Source of the DNA: JANQIO01 sp965601975
Lineage (GTDB): Bacteria; Pseudomonadota; Gammaproteobacteria; Pseudomonadales; Halieaceae
Assembly (NCBI GenBank): GCA_965601975.1
Contig: OZ271856.1
Coordinates: forward strand, 1,612,001 to 1,676,000
Direction: 5' to 3'
DNA length: 64,000 nt
In this document: positions 45,436 through 53,963 of the stretch, piece by piece
Layout of the letters: every line of letters begins with the position of its first letter
Position numbering within the stretch: position 1 is the stretch's first letter
Program-made: the position numbers and the translations under genes
Notes under the pieces: generated by a model
What the model was told of the DNA's origin: nothing
What the model saw: the letters and a program-made list of their open reading frames with translations, nothing else
Databases searched by the model: none

Positions 45436-46923
45436 TCACTCAAACAGGGGTTTCAGGGGATTCAGGTAATTCTGGTAAGCCTGGTAGTGCTCGCCATACG
45501 CCTCGACCGCAGCGGGGTCGGGCGCGGTGGCGGCGCTGTCGTCGAAGGCAATATGGTCATCGACCACGGCTGCAAGGGACGCCGAGTCGCCGTGACTATC
45601 GGAGTCCAACAGCATGGCGTTGAGCGCCGCACCCAGGGCGGCGCCTTCCTCGGCCGCCAGCAGTTTCACCGGCAGCTCGAAATTGTCGGCAATCATCTGG
45701 CGCCAGACGGCGCTGCGGGCGGCGCCGCCGGTGAGCCGCACCTCCGACAGCTCACAGCCGTTGCGGCGGAATGCATCCAGGCCCAGCCGTAGTCCGAACA
45801 CCGCAGCCTCCATCGAGGCCCGGGCGATATTTGCGGGCGTCATGTTGTCGACATCGAGCCCGAGAATGCAGCCCTTGCCGTTGGGCAGGTTGGGGGTGCG
45901 CTCACCGTTGTAGAAGGGCAGCACCACCACGCCGCCGGCACCAATGGCGCTGTCATCGATGGTGGCATCCAGTGATTTGACGTCCATACCAAACAGGTCG
46001 CGGGCCTGCTCCGTAGCCACGGTGCAGTTCATGGTGCACAGCAGCGGCAGCCAGCCGCCGGTGGAGGAACAGAACGCGGCGAGTTCGCCGCCGCTGTCCA
46101 CGCAGGCTGCATCGGAGTAGGCAAACATGGTGCCCGATGTGCCGAGGCTTACGGTCAATCGACCCGGGACCAGGTTGCCGGTGGCGATGGCCGCCATCAT
46201 GTTGTCGCCACCGCCGCAGGCCACCGGCGTGTTCGGAGGTAAACCCAGGGAACTCGCCACAGTAGCCAGCAGGGTTCCGCCGGCGTCCCCGGCGCCAATC
46301 AGCGGCGGCAAACAGGCCGCCAGGTCGCGTTCCTCGTCCACTGCCGCCAATATTTCGCCGTGCCAGCGCCGCTCGCGCACATCCATCAGTGCGGTGCCGG
46401 ACGCATCGCCGCACTCGGTGAAGCGCTCACCGGTCAGATAGTAGTTCAGGTAATCGTGGGGCAGCATCACCGTGGCCAGGGCAGCGTAGGCATCGGGCCG
46501 GTGCTTTTTGAGCCAGCGAATCTTGGGCGCCGTGTAGCCCGGCAGGATGGCATTACCCACTTCCTCGATGCAGCGCTGCTGACCGCCGAAGGCTTCGGCG
46601 ATCTCGTCACACTCGACGGTGGTGGCGGTGTCGCACCAGAGTTTGACCGGTGCCAGCACGCGGCCATCCTCGGCCACGGGCACAAAGCCGTGCTGCTGTC
46701 CCGACACGCCAATGGCTTGTACCGCGCCCTTGTACTTCGGGTCGATCTGCTGCATGGCGCTGGCCAGCGCTGCGATCCACCACTCCGCGAGCTGCTCACG
46801 GGTGCCGTCGGGCTTGCTGATCATGTCCACTTCGCAGCTGCCGCTGTCCAGCACGGCGCGCTTGTCCGCGTCGTAGACAATGGCTTTCAGGCTCTGTGTG
46901 CCGAGATCGATTCCCAGGTACAT
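45436..46923 (-). CDS. xylB: Xylulokinase
   Basis: The 495-residue FGGY-family kinase phosphorylates D-xylulose. The N-terminal LGIDLGTQSLKAIVYD phosphate loop, the substrate/catalytic segment GVSGQQHGFVPV, ACGGGDNMMAAIATG and the C-terminal LTGGAARSAVWRQMIAD are characteristic. Together with XylA it leads xylose into the pentose phosphate pathway. It is the first gene of the minus-strand operon; the LacI-type operator lies 66 bases upstream. Confidence 0.96.
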   Translation of the reverse strand: MYLGIDLGTQSLKAIVYDADKRAVLDSGSCEVDMISKPDGTREQLAEWWIAALASAMQQIDPKYKGAVQAIGVSGQQHGFVPVAEDGRVLAPVKLWCDTATTVECDEIAEAFGGQQRCIEEVGNAILPGYTAPKIRWLKKHRPDAYAALATVMLPHDYLNYYLTGERFTECGDASGTALMDVRERRWHGEILAAVDEERDLAACLPPLIGAGDAGGTLLATVASSLGLPPNTPVACGGGDNMMAAIATGNLVPGRLTVSLGTSGTMFAYSDAACVDSGGELAAFCSSTGGWLPLLCTMNCTVATEQARDLFGMDVKSLDATIDDSAIGAGGVVVLPFYNGERTPNLPNGKGCILGLDVDNMTPANIARASMEAAVFGLRLGLDAFRRNGCELSEVRLTGGAARSAVWRQMIADNFELPVKLLAAEEGAALGAALNAMLLDSDSHGDSASLAAVVDDHIAFDDSAATAPDPAAVEAYGEHYQAYQNYLNPLKPLFE

Positions 46924-46980
46924 GCTGTGCGGGCTCCTGCTGTTTTTATGGCTGTTGCCAGCGTTGATGACGAGAGTTTA

Positions 46981-47010
46981 GCCAAAAATGTAAACGTTTA
47001 CAATTTTGGC
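46981..47010. promoter_or_regulatory. LacI-type operator upstream of xylB
   Basis: The core TGTAAACGTTTACA (46989-47002) is a perfect palindrome. It is extended to 30 bases by GCCAAAA and TTTTGGC arms with only one mismatched pair. It lies 66 bases before the xylB start and about 116 bases before the divergent TauE/SafE gene. It is the strongest of the three operator copies in the window. Confidence 0.8.
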
Positions 47011-47118
47011 GCCTCGGGGTCCGTGATGAGGTCTACCGCGTATATGCCGAACAGTGATTCAGCGCGATATACTGCGCCCGCCGGCCGCTGCCGGGCCATG
47101 ACACAACGATAACAAGCG

Positions 47119-48015
47119 ATGGATTTCACCCTTTACTGGTTCATGTTCCCCGTCTCCATCTGCGTGGCGACCTCCGCCATGCTGAGCGGTATTGGCGGGG
47201 CCGCCCTGTTCACGCCGATTTTCATCCTGGTGTTTCCACTGCTGGGCGCCGAATACGCGCTGGGCAGCACGGTCGCGGCGATCGGTACCGCGCTGCTGAC
47301 GGAGACCTTTGGTTTTACATCGGGCCTGATCGGCTATCACCTCAAACGCACCATCGACTTCAAGCTGGCGCGGCAGTTCCTGAAAATTTCAGTACCCGCG
47401 GGTATTGTCGGCGCTTTCCTGGCCCACCTGGTACCGGACGGATTGCTGATTGCGGGTTACGCGCTCCTGGTGCTGGGCCTGGCGGTGGTGCACGTGTTCT
47501 TCGAGTACGAGGGCGTGCCCACCCATATGCACGCGGATCCCAGCGAGGAGGGAGGGCTTCGCATCGTGATCGACAGCGAGGGCCGGGAGTATCGCTACCG
47601 GGCGCCCCGGCAGGGGCTGGGCGGCGGCGTGTTCACCGCGGTCGGTGCGTTCCTGACCGGCATGGTGTCCGTCGGAATTGGCGAGGTCATCGTGCCGCAG
47701 CTCACCAAGCGCGGCGTGCCGGTCGCCATCGCCGCAGCCACCTCGGTGGCGGTGGTCATTGTCACGGCGGTCTGCGCGTCGTTTACCCTGATCGGGCAGC
47801 TGGTGAGCGAGGCGGGGCTGGAGGCCGTGCCCTGGAACCTGGTGGTTTACACGATTCCAGGTGTCATCATCGGCGGCCAGATCGGGCCGCGCCTGCAGGG
47901 GCGCATTTCCCACCGCACCATGGAGCTGGCGATCGCCTCACTGTTCGTGGTGCTGGGCGTTGCCATGATGCTGGTGGCGAGCCAGCGGCTGGGTTTCTGG
48001 GGCACAACCGCCTGA
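47119..48015 (+). CDS. TauE/SafE (sulfite exporter-like) family permease
   Basis: The 298-residue membrane protein has about eight helices in two TauE/SafE halves (FPVSICVATSAMLSGIGGAALFTPIF; GGGVFTAVGAFLTGMVSVGIGEVIVPQL), each with the Gly-rich loop of the family. Family members export or import organosulfonates, sulfite or other anions. It is divergent from xylB, and its stop is 2 bases from the convergent GH3 stop. Its tie to the sugar locus is unclear. The ribosome site is weak. Confidence 0.88.
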   Translation: MDFTLYWFMFPVSICVATSAMLSGIGGAALFTPIFILVFPLLGAEYALGSTVAAIGTALLTETFGFTSGLIGYHLKRTIDFKLARQFLKISVPAGIVGAFLAHLVPDGLLIAGYALLVLGLAVVHVFFEYEGVPTHMHADPSEEGGLRIVIDSEGREYRYRAPRQGLGGGVFTAVGAFLTGMVSVGIGEVIVPQLTKRGVPVAIAAATSVAVVIVTAVCASFTLIGQLVSEAGLEAVPWNLVVYTIPGVIIGGQIGPRLQGRISHRTMELAIASLFVVLGVAMMLVASQRLGFWGTTA

Positions 48016-48017
48016 AC

Positions 48018-49823
48018 TTACGCGCTCAGGCCGTGCCCGTAGGGAAACAGCGGGTCGTAGCTCTCGTCGCCCAGGTTGATGGTGGACTCATGAGTGCGCG
48101 GCCAGGAGAACGACAGCTTGCCGCTGAACGGGAAGTCCCCGAACAGCACGTCGCCGACACCCTGGCCTTCTGAACCCGGCAGCCAGGCTGCGATAAAGGC
48201 GTTGGAGGCGTCCAGTTCCTGATTCGTGACCAGCGGGCGGCCTGACACCAGAACCGTCACCACGGGTATCCCCTTCGCGGAAATGGCCGAGATGGTTGCC
48301 AGGTCCTCGGGATGCATCTCTGACAGCACGCTGGTGGTGCCATAGGGCTCCAGCACCTTGAGTTTGCCCTTGATCTGGGAGCCGGCCTGGACCACCAGGT
48401 CGTCGGTGGGGCGGATGTCCCCCATGCCCTCGGCGTAGGGCTTCTCGCCGATTACGACCACGGCGACATCGTGCTTGTCAGGATCCGCCGCGCTGCCGTC
48501 GACACTGAGGGTAGCGTCGGGTGAGAGGGCCTGGATGCCCTGCCAGATCGAGGTACCGCCCTCGACAAAGTCGTTGCCGGAGGTGCCCTGCCAGGCGACG
48601 GTGAAGCCGCCGCACTGATGGCCGATGTTGTCGGCGTTCTTGCCCGCCACCAGGATGCGCGCATCCTTTTTCAGGGGCAGGGCAGCGTCTTCGTTCTTCA
48701 TCAGCACCAGGGACTTGCGCACGGCCTCGCGGGCCACTTCCCGGTGCTCGACGGAGCCGTAGCTTTCGTGCAGGGACCAGAAGCGCTCGGCGGGCCGGGG
48801 TTTTTCGAACAGGCCGAGGGCCAGCTTCATGTAGAGAATGCGACGCACCGCGTCGTCGATACGATGCATCGGCACCGTGCCATGGGTGACGTGGGCTTTC
48901 AGGTGGCGGATGAAGGGCTTCCAGTTCTCGGAAATCATGAACATGTCGATGCCCGCATTCACACCCAGGGCAATCGCGTCGAAATAGCTGTCGGACAGGT
49001 AGTCGATGCCGTCCCAGTCGGAGATCACGCAGCCCTCGAACCCGAGCTGCTGCTTCAGCACGTAGTCCACCAGGTAGGCGTTGCCGTGGCACTTGTCGCC
49101 GTTCCAGGAGTTGAAGGACACCATGACCGAGAGCGTCCCCGCCTCGATGGCCGGGATATACGCCGCCATGTGCAGGCGCCGCAGGTCCGATTCGGAGACG
49201 CGGGTATCACCCTGCTCGATGCCATGGGTGGTGCCGCCATCGCCGACCCAGTGCTTGACGCAGGCGGCCACGCCGTCGTTGCCAAGGTCCCCCTGCAGGC
49301 CGCGCACAAAGGGCGCCGCGTAGCGGGTGACGATGGCCGGGTCCTCGGAATAGCTCTCATAGGTGCGCCCCCAGTGGGAATCCCGGGCCACGGCCAGGCA
49401 GGGCGCAAAGGTCCAGTCGACACCGCAGGCCAGCACCTCGCGGGCGGTGACCTGGGCAATGCGCTCCATCAACTCGGGATCGTCTGCCGCACCCAGGCCG
49501 ATGTTGTGGGGGAACACGGTGGCGCCGCGGACATTGTTGTTGCCGTGGATCGCGTCGATGCCGTAGATGATCGGGATGGCCAGGTGCTCGTCGTCTTCCT
49601 CCATGGAAGCTGCCCAGTAAGCATCGTTCATCTCGACCCAGTCGCCGGGCAGGTTGTCGCCGGGGCAGGAGCCGCCCCCGGACAGCACGGAACCGATGTG
49701 CCAGGCCTTCACCTCTTCCGGGGTAATGACCATGCGCTCGGTCTGGACCATCTGGCCGATCTTCTGGGCCAGGGTCATTTTTTCCAGCAGGAACTCTACT
49801 TTGGTTCTGATATCGGCCGTCAT
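48018..49823 (-). CDS. GH3 family glycosidase, short form
   Basis: The 601-residue protein starts at ATG 49823 after AGGTGA. It has the GH3 barrel with KHWVGDGGTTHG and the nucleophile Asp in GFEGCVISDWDGI, then the alpha/beta sandwich (ILVAGKNADNIGHQCGGF, WLPGSEGQGVGDVLFGD). The fibronectin-like third domain is missing, as in ExoI-type glucan hydrolases. No signal peptide is visible, so it is probably cytoplasmic. It likely removes glucose or xylose from the ends of imported oligosaccharides. It lies 35 bases after the longer GH3 gene in the same operon. Confidence 0.93.
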   Translation of the reverse strand: MTADIRTKVEFLLEKMTLAQKIGQMVQTERMVITPEEVKAWHIGSVLSGGGSCPGDNLPGDWVEMNDAYWAASMEEDDEHLAIPIIYGIDAIHGNNNVRGATVFPHNIGLGAADDPELMERIAQVTAREVLACGVDWTFAPCLAVARDSHWGRTYESYSEDPAIVTRYAAPFVRGLQGDLGNDGVAACVKHWVGDGGTTHGIEQGDTRVSESDLRRLHMAAYIPAIEAGTLSVMVSFNSWNGDKCHGNAYLVDYVLKQQLGFEGCVISDWDGIDYLSDSYFDAIALGVNAGIDMFMISENWKPFIRHLKAHVTHGTVPMHRIDDAVRRILYMKLALGLFEKPRPAERFWSLHESYGSVEHREVAREAVRKSLVLMKNEDAALPLKKDARILVAGKNADNIGHQCGGFTVAWQGTSGNDFVEGGTSIWQGIQALSPDATLSVDGSAADPDKHDVAVVVIGEKPYAEGMGDIRPTDDLVVQAGSQIKGKLKVLEPYGTTSVLSEMHPEDLATISAISAKGIPVVTVLVSGRPLVTNQELDASNAFIAAWLPGSEGQGVGDVLFGDFPFSGKLSFSWPRTHESTINLGDESYDPLFPYGHGLSA

Positions 49824-49858
49824 GGCACTCACCTGTCTAGTCGTCGCGCGCAGCGATG

Positions 49859-52069
49859 CTACGCCAGCAATTCAAATTCTCCCCACAGTTCGGGCTCGGA
49901 GCTGCTGCCGATCCACACGTGGAATCCGCCCGGCTCCGTCACCCGCTCCATGCGGGGGTTGTAGAAGGCCAGCGCATCGGTATCCAGTTCAAACTCCACG
50001 CGGCGGCTTTCGCCGGGCTCAAGCGGGACGCGCTGGAATCCCTTGAGCTCCTTGATCGGTCGCGTCGCACTTCCGACCAGGTCGCGGATATAAAGTTGCA
50101 CCACTTCCTCCGCCGCGCGCTCACCCGCGTTGCGGACATTGGCGCTGACGCGCAGGGTCTCGCCGAACTTCAGTTCCCGGGTCGACAGTTCCAGGTCGCT
50201 GTACTCGAACCAGGTATAGGACAGCCCGTAGCCGAAGTGGAACTGCGGCGTAAACCCGGCGTCGAGGTGGAAGGCCGACATGCCCAGGGATGTCTGGGGT
50301 GCCTTGCCATCGATCTCGTCGATGTGCGTGATGTCGTCGTGGGACGGCGGCCGGCCGGTGTTTTTCTTCGAGTAGTACATCGGGATCTGACCCACCAGGC
50401 GTGGGAACGTCACCGGCAGTTTGCCCGACGGCACCGCATCGCCGAACAGCAGGTCCGCAATGGCCGGGCCGCCCATGGTGCCGGGATGCCAGGCATAGAG
50501 AATGGCCGCCACCCTGTCCACAATATTGCCCAGGGTCAGCGGACGCCCCGCCATCACCACCAGCACGATCGGTGTGCCAGTATCCGCCACGGCGTGGATG
50601 AGCTGCTCCTGGTTGCCCGGCAGGTCGATCTCGGCCCGGCAGTGGGCCTCGCCGGAAAGGATGGACTCCTCGCCGAGGAACAGTACCGCCACGTCCGATT
50701 CCCGGGCCGCCTCGATGGCCTCTTCAAAGCCCCCGCCCTCGCGGCAGCGGGAGCTCGACATGGCCGGTGCCCATCGAACTTCCAGCTGGTCGCCCGCGTG
50801 GTCGTAGATCGCCTGCAGGCAGGTGCGGCTGTGGTGGGATTCACCGTCGAAGACCCAGGTGCCCAACTGCTCGTAGCCGTCGTCCGCCAGCGGACCGATC
50901 ACGGCCACCGAACCGAGTTCTTCCCGCGACAGGGGCAACACGTGGTGATCGTTTTTCAGCAGCACACAGCTCTTCGTCGCGACATCCTTCGCGTGCTGCA
51001 GGTGCTGCTCGTTGACCGGGTGCGGGAAATCATGCGGATCGGTGTAGGCGTGCTCGAACAGCCCCAGTTCAAACTTGACCCTGAGGATATTGCACACCAT
51101 GTCATCGATCTGTTCTTCGGTGATCCGGCCCGCTTCCAGCAGCCAGGGGAGGTGCTCCCGGTACAGGGTGCTGGCCATCTCCATGTCGACGCCGGCATTG
51201 GCGGCTTCACAGGCGGCATCCCCGTCGTGGGCGGTGAACCCGTGCACGGTGAGTTCCTTGATGGACTCCCAGTCGCTGACCACGAACCCGTTGAAGCTCC
51301 ACTCTTCCCGCAGCACCTGGCGCATCAGGAATTCGTTGCCCGAGGCGGGCACGCCGTTCAGGTCGCTGAAAGAGGCCATGAATGTCGACACGCCCGCGTC
51401 CACCGCTGCCTTGAACGGCGGCAGGTAAACATTGCGCAACTCGATCTCGGGGATATTGGCGGCGCTGTAATCCATGCCGCCCTCCGTGGCACCGTAGCCC
51501 GCGAAGTGCTTGGCACAGGCGGCAATGGTGCCCGGGGTAGCGAGGTCTTCACCCTGGAAGCCGCGCACCATGGCGGCCCCGAGCTCGCTGCACAGGTAGG
51601 TGTCTTCACCCAGGCTCTCGGCGATGCGGCCCCAGCGCGGATCGCGCGTGATATCGATCATCGGGGCGAAGGTCCAGTTGACGCCGGTGGTGGCGGCCTC
51701 CACCGCGGCGATCGCGGCGGCCTGCTGGACGCCCTCCGGGTCCCAGCTTGCGGCCTGGCCCAGGGGGATGGGGAAAATGGTCTTGAAACCGTGAATCACG
51801 TCGCGGCCCATCATCAGCGGAATGCCCAGGCGGCTTTCCTCCACGGCAAGGCGCTGAAGCTCATTCACTTCATCCAGGTGAACCTCGTTCAGTACCGAGC
51901 CGATGTGACCGGCGCGCACGGCATCGTGCAGGCCATGGGTACCCCCATTGACCTGGCTGAGCTGGCCGAGCTTTTCCTCCAGGGTCATCCGGCCGAGCAG
52001 CTCCCTGGCGCGGGCTTCGGGACTGCTTTGTGCTTCCTGGCTCTGCTCCATACGTTGATTTTGCAGCAT
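49859..52069 (-). CDS. GH3 beta-glucosidase/beta-xylosidase with Fn3-like domain
   Basis: The 736-residue enzyme has three parts: the GH3 barrel with CAKHFAGYGATEGG and the nucleophile Asp in GFVVSDWESI, the sandwich domain with IGPLADDGYEQLGTW and AWHPGTMGGPAIADLLFGD, and a C-terminal fibronectin III-like domain (about 650-720). This is the BglX layout, yet no signal peptide is present, so a cytoplasmic site is inferred. It is the first gene of the GH3 operon. The paired GTCCG direct repeats lie 134-164 bases upstream. Confidence 0.94.
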   Translation of the reverse strand: MLQNQRMEQSQEAQSSPEARARELLGRMTLEEKLGQLSQVNGGTHGLHDAVRAGHIGSVLNEVHLDEVNELQRLAVEESRLGIPLMMGRDVIHGFKTIFPIPLGQAASWDPEGVQQAAAIAAVEAATTGVNWTFAPMIDITRDPRWGRIAESLGEDTYLCSELGAAMVRGFQGEDLATPGTIAACAKHFAGYGATEGGMDYSAANIPEIELRNVYLPPFKAAVDAGVSTFMASFSDLNGVPASGNEFLMRQVLREEWSFNGFVVSDWESIKELTVHGFTAHDGDAACEAANAGVDMEMASTLYREHLPWLLEAGRITEEQIDDMVCNILRVKFELGLFEHAYTDPHDFPHPVNEQHLQHAKDVATKSCVLLKNDHHVLPLSREELGSVAVIGPLADDGYEQLGTWVFDGESHHSRTCLQAIYDHAGDQLEVRWAPAMSSSRCREGGGFEEAIEAARESDVAVLFLGEESILSGEAHCRAEIDLPGNQEQLIHAVADTGTPIVLVVMAGRPLTLGNIVDRVAAILYAWHPGTMGGPAIADLLFGDAVPSGKLPVTFPRLVGQIPMYYSKKNTGRPPSHDDITHIDEIDGKAPQTSLGMSAFHLDAGFTPQFHFGYGLSYTWFEYSDLELSTRELKFGETLRVSANVRNAGERAAEEVVQLYIRDLVGSATRPIKELKGFQRVPLEPGESRRVEFELDTDALAFYNPRMERVTEPGGFHVWIGSSSEPELWGEFELLA

Positions 52070-52202
52070 CCTGTTTCACTCGTTTGTCGTTTTAGGAATG
52101 CAACACGACCCCGGCCACTGCTGTGGGTCGGGGTGCGTCCTCTTTGTTTGTTGTTTTTGGCCAATTTTGGGACTTTCTGAACCGCCTGCTATCGATATTC
52201 GC

Positions 52203-52233
52203 CTAAGCGGACTCAAATCAAGACAAGTCGGAC
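52203..52233 (-). promoter_or_regulatory. Paired direct repeats, candidate LytTR site, upstream of the GH3 operon
   Basis: On the minus strand GTCCGACTTG (52233-52224) and GTCCGCTTAG (52212-52203) start exactly 21 bases apart. The same arrangement with GTCCGCTTTG twice occurs before the large receptor gene. Both copies point toward the regulated gene. LytTR regulators bind such 9-base repeats spaced by 12 bases, and one is encoded at 63126. Confidence 0.55.
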
Positions 52234-52289
52234 CCATCTGGCGCCCTCGCGCTACACTCCGGGTTGATACAGGCTACCCGGAGCAGAGA

Positions 52290-53669
52290 ATGCTGTTAGG
52301 CAAGGACCGGCTCAGGCGCGTCCTCCAGCAGGTACTGGCCCAGCGGATCGCCCAGGGCGCGGACCTCGATGTGAGGGTCTTCAGCGAGCGCATCGAGTCA
52401 GCGTCGGACAGTTACGACGCCCTGTACGCGTTGTCCCTGGAGCTGCGGGAGCCGCCGCTGCGCGCGGACTGGGACTACTGCGAGCCCACCGACTGGGAAG
52501 GTATTCGCGCGGAATCGGAGCAGCTCGACCCGGAACAGCCCTGGCCGCAACCGGACCTGGCGGTCGCGGCGGAGCGGGTGCGGGCCGGGTTCCTGGGCTC
52601 CGTCTGCGGCTGCATGCTGGGGAAACCCGTTGAGATCGATCCGACGCTGGCGGAACTTAAAGCTGCTGCGGGCCCGGACCAGGGCTGGCCGTTGGACGAC
52701 TACATCAGTGAGGCTTTCCTCGAACGCCTGGGCCGCCGCCACGATTCCTGGCAGCAGACGACACGCGAAAACATCGACGGGGTGGCCGCGGATGACGACT
52801 TGCACTACACGCTGCTGGGAATGTTGGTGCTGGAGGAGAAGGGCCCTGCGTTTAACCAGGAGGACCTGTACAAGCTCTGGCAGCTAAACCTGGCCCCGGG
52901 CTGGACCTGGGGTCCGGAGCGCAGCGCGTTGCTCTCGTTGGGCCTCCAGTCTCACCATTTCTTCCTCGGGGCGCCCCTGGAAGAATTTCACGATACCCTG
53001 TGGCTGAATCCCGGGGACGAGATGTGCGGGGCGCTGATCCGCGCCGATGCCTACGGCTATGCCTGCCCCGGCAACCCGGATCTCGCCGCCTGGCTGGCCT
53101 GGAAGGACGCGTCCTTCTCCCACACCCGCACCGGCGTCTACGGGGCGATGTTTATCGCGGCCCTGATTGCACAATGCCACGGGGCGGGGCTGCTCCCGGC
53201 GGGCAACGAGCGCCTGGAGCTGGTGCGCGAGGCCATGCGGCGCATCCCCACCCGGACCCGCTTTGCCGAGGTGTTGCGGGACTGCCTGGAGAAAGTTGCC
53301 GCGGAAACTGACTGGGAAGCGGGCTATGAGGCGGTGCATGGACAGTACCGCGAGTACAGCCACTGCCAGGTCTACCAGGAGATCGGCACCCTGGTGAACA
53401 CCCTGAAGTTCGCGGAACACGTCGGCCACGGCATCGGCATCCAGGTCAGCCAGGGCAATGACACCGACAGCTTCGGGGCCACCGCGGGTTCGGTGTTGGG
53501 GGTGATGTTCGGCCCGGGGCACCTCGAAGACCGCTGGCTGGACCCGTTCGGGGGCAAGATCAGGCTGTCGCTGGCGGATTTCCATGAACAAAGCCTGCAC
53601 ACCGTTGCGGAACGTGTATCCATGCTCCCCGAGCTGGTCTATTTTCGAGAGACGGTGCAGAACCGCTAG
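52290..53669 (+). CDS. ADP-ribosylglycohydrolase-family protein
   Basis: The protein of about 459 residues is read from ATG 52290; an upstream in-frame extension has low-quality sequence and no clear start. The DraG/ADPRH fold is shown by RAGFLGSVCGCMLGKPVE, the acidic metal cluster AADDDLHYTLLGMLVLE and NDTDSFGATAGSVLGVMFG. In known members two Mg ions help cut ADP-ribose from Arg or other residues. This protein sits between glycosidase and glycan-receptor genes and may hydrolyse a different N- or O-glycosidic bond. That is an inference. Confidence 0.82.
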   Translation: MLLGKDRLRRVLQQVLAQRIAQGADLDVRVFSERIESASDSYDALYALSLELREPPLRADWDYCEPTDWEGIRAESEQLDPEQPWPQPDLAVAAERVRAGFLGSVCGCMLGKPVEIDPTLAELKAAAGPDQGWPLDDYISEAFLERLGRRHDSWQQTTRENIDGVAADDDLHYTLLGMLVLEEKGPAFNQEDLYKLWQLNLAPGWTWGPERSALLSLGLQSHHFFLGAPLEEFHDTLWLNPGDEMCGALIRADAYGYACPGNPDLAAWLAWKDASFSHTRTGVYGAMFIAALIAQCHGAGLLPAGNERLELVREAMRRIPTRTRFAEVLRDCLEKVAAETDWEAGYEAVHGQYREYSHCQVYQEIGTLVNTLKFAEHVGHGIGIQVSQGNDTDSFGATAGSVLGVMFGPGHLEDRWLDPFGGKIRLSLADFHEQSLHTVAERVSMLPELVYFRETVQNR

Positions 53670-53684
53670 CGCAGGCAGGGAAAG

Positions 53685-53698
53685 TGTAAACGTTTACA
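53685..53698. promoter_or_regulatory. LacI-type operator upstream of the large TonB-dependent receptor
   Basis: A perfect TGTAAACGTTTACA palindrome lies 16 bases after the preceding stop and 266 bases before the receptor start. The long leader (53699-53963) also contains the paired direct repeats at 53769 and a GTGCAC pair at 53902-53907 and 53923-53928 that could form a stem. No other gene is seen in this 294-base gap. Confidence 0.78.
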
Positions 53699-53768
53699 TT
53701 TCTTGATTCCTGGGCTAGCCTTCTTAGCGTTGTCGGTTTTTAGGGAGTTGGGCCATCTGAACCGCCCT

Positions 53769-53799
53769 GTCCGCTTTGCCGCAATCGAAGTCCGCTTTG
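53769..53799 (+). promoter_or_regulatory. Paired GTCCGCTTTG direct repeats, candidate LytTR site
   Basis: Two identical decamers GTCCGCTTTG (53769-53778 and 53790-53799) start 21 bases apart, two turns of the helix. The receptor start is 165 bases downstream. A TCTGAACCGCC string 3 bases before the first repeat also occurs near the GH3 site (52176-52186). Confidence 0.6.
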
Positions 53800-53963
53800 T
53801 CGGAATTCAGTGGTAGACGACCCGGAAAACTTGCAAGTTTACTGAAGCACCGTACCGCCGACGGGCCTTTGGGCCTTCGAGGGGCGATGACCATAAAGAC
53901 CGTGCACATAACAAAAATACCGGTGCACGAACTATAAAAATGCGTCAACGGAGGTTAGACAGC

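Noticed and set aside
49856..52180. 774-residue plus-strand open frame opposite the long GH3 gene
   Set aside because: It is His/Gly/Val-rich antisense reading without motifs, while the minus strand encodes a complete GH3 enzyme.
53902..53928. GTGCAC pair as a riboswitch-like stem in the receptor leader
   Set aside because: The self-complementary 6-mer pair could pair by chance, the loop is A-rich, and no known riboswitch core could be recognised in the leader.
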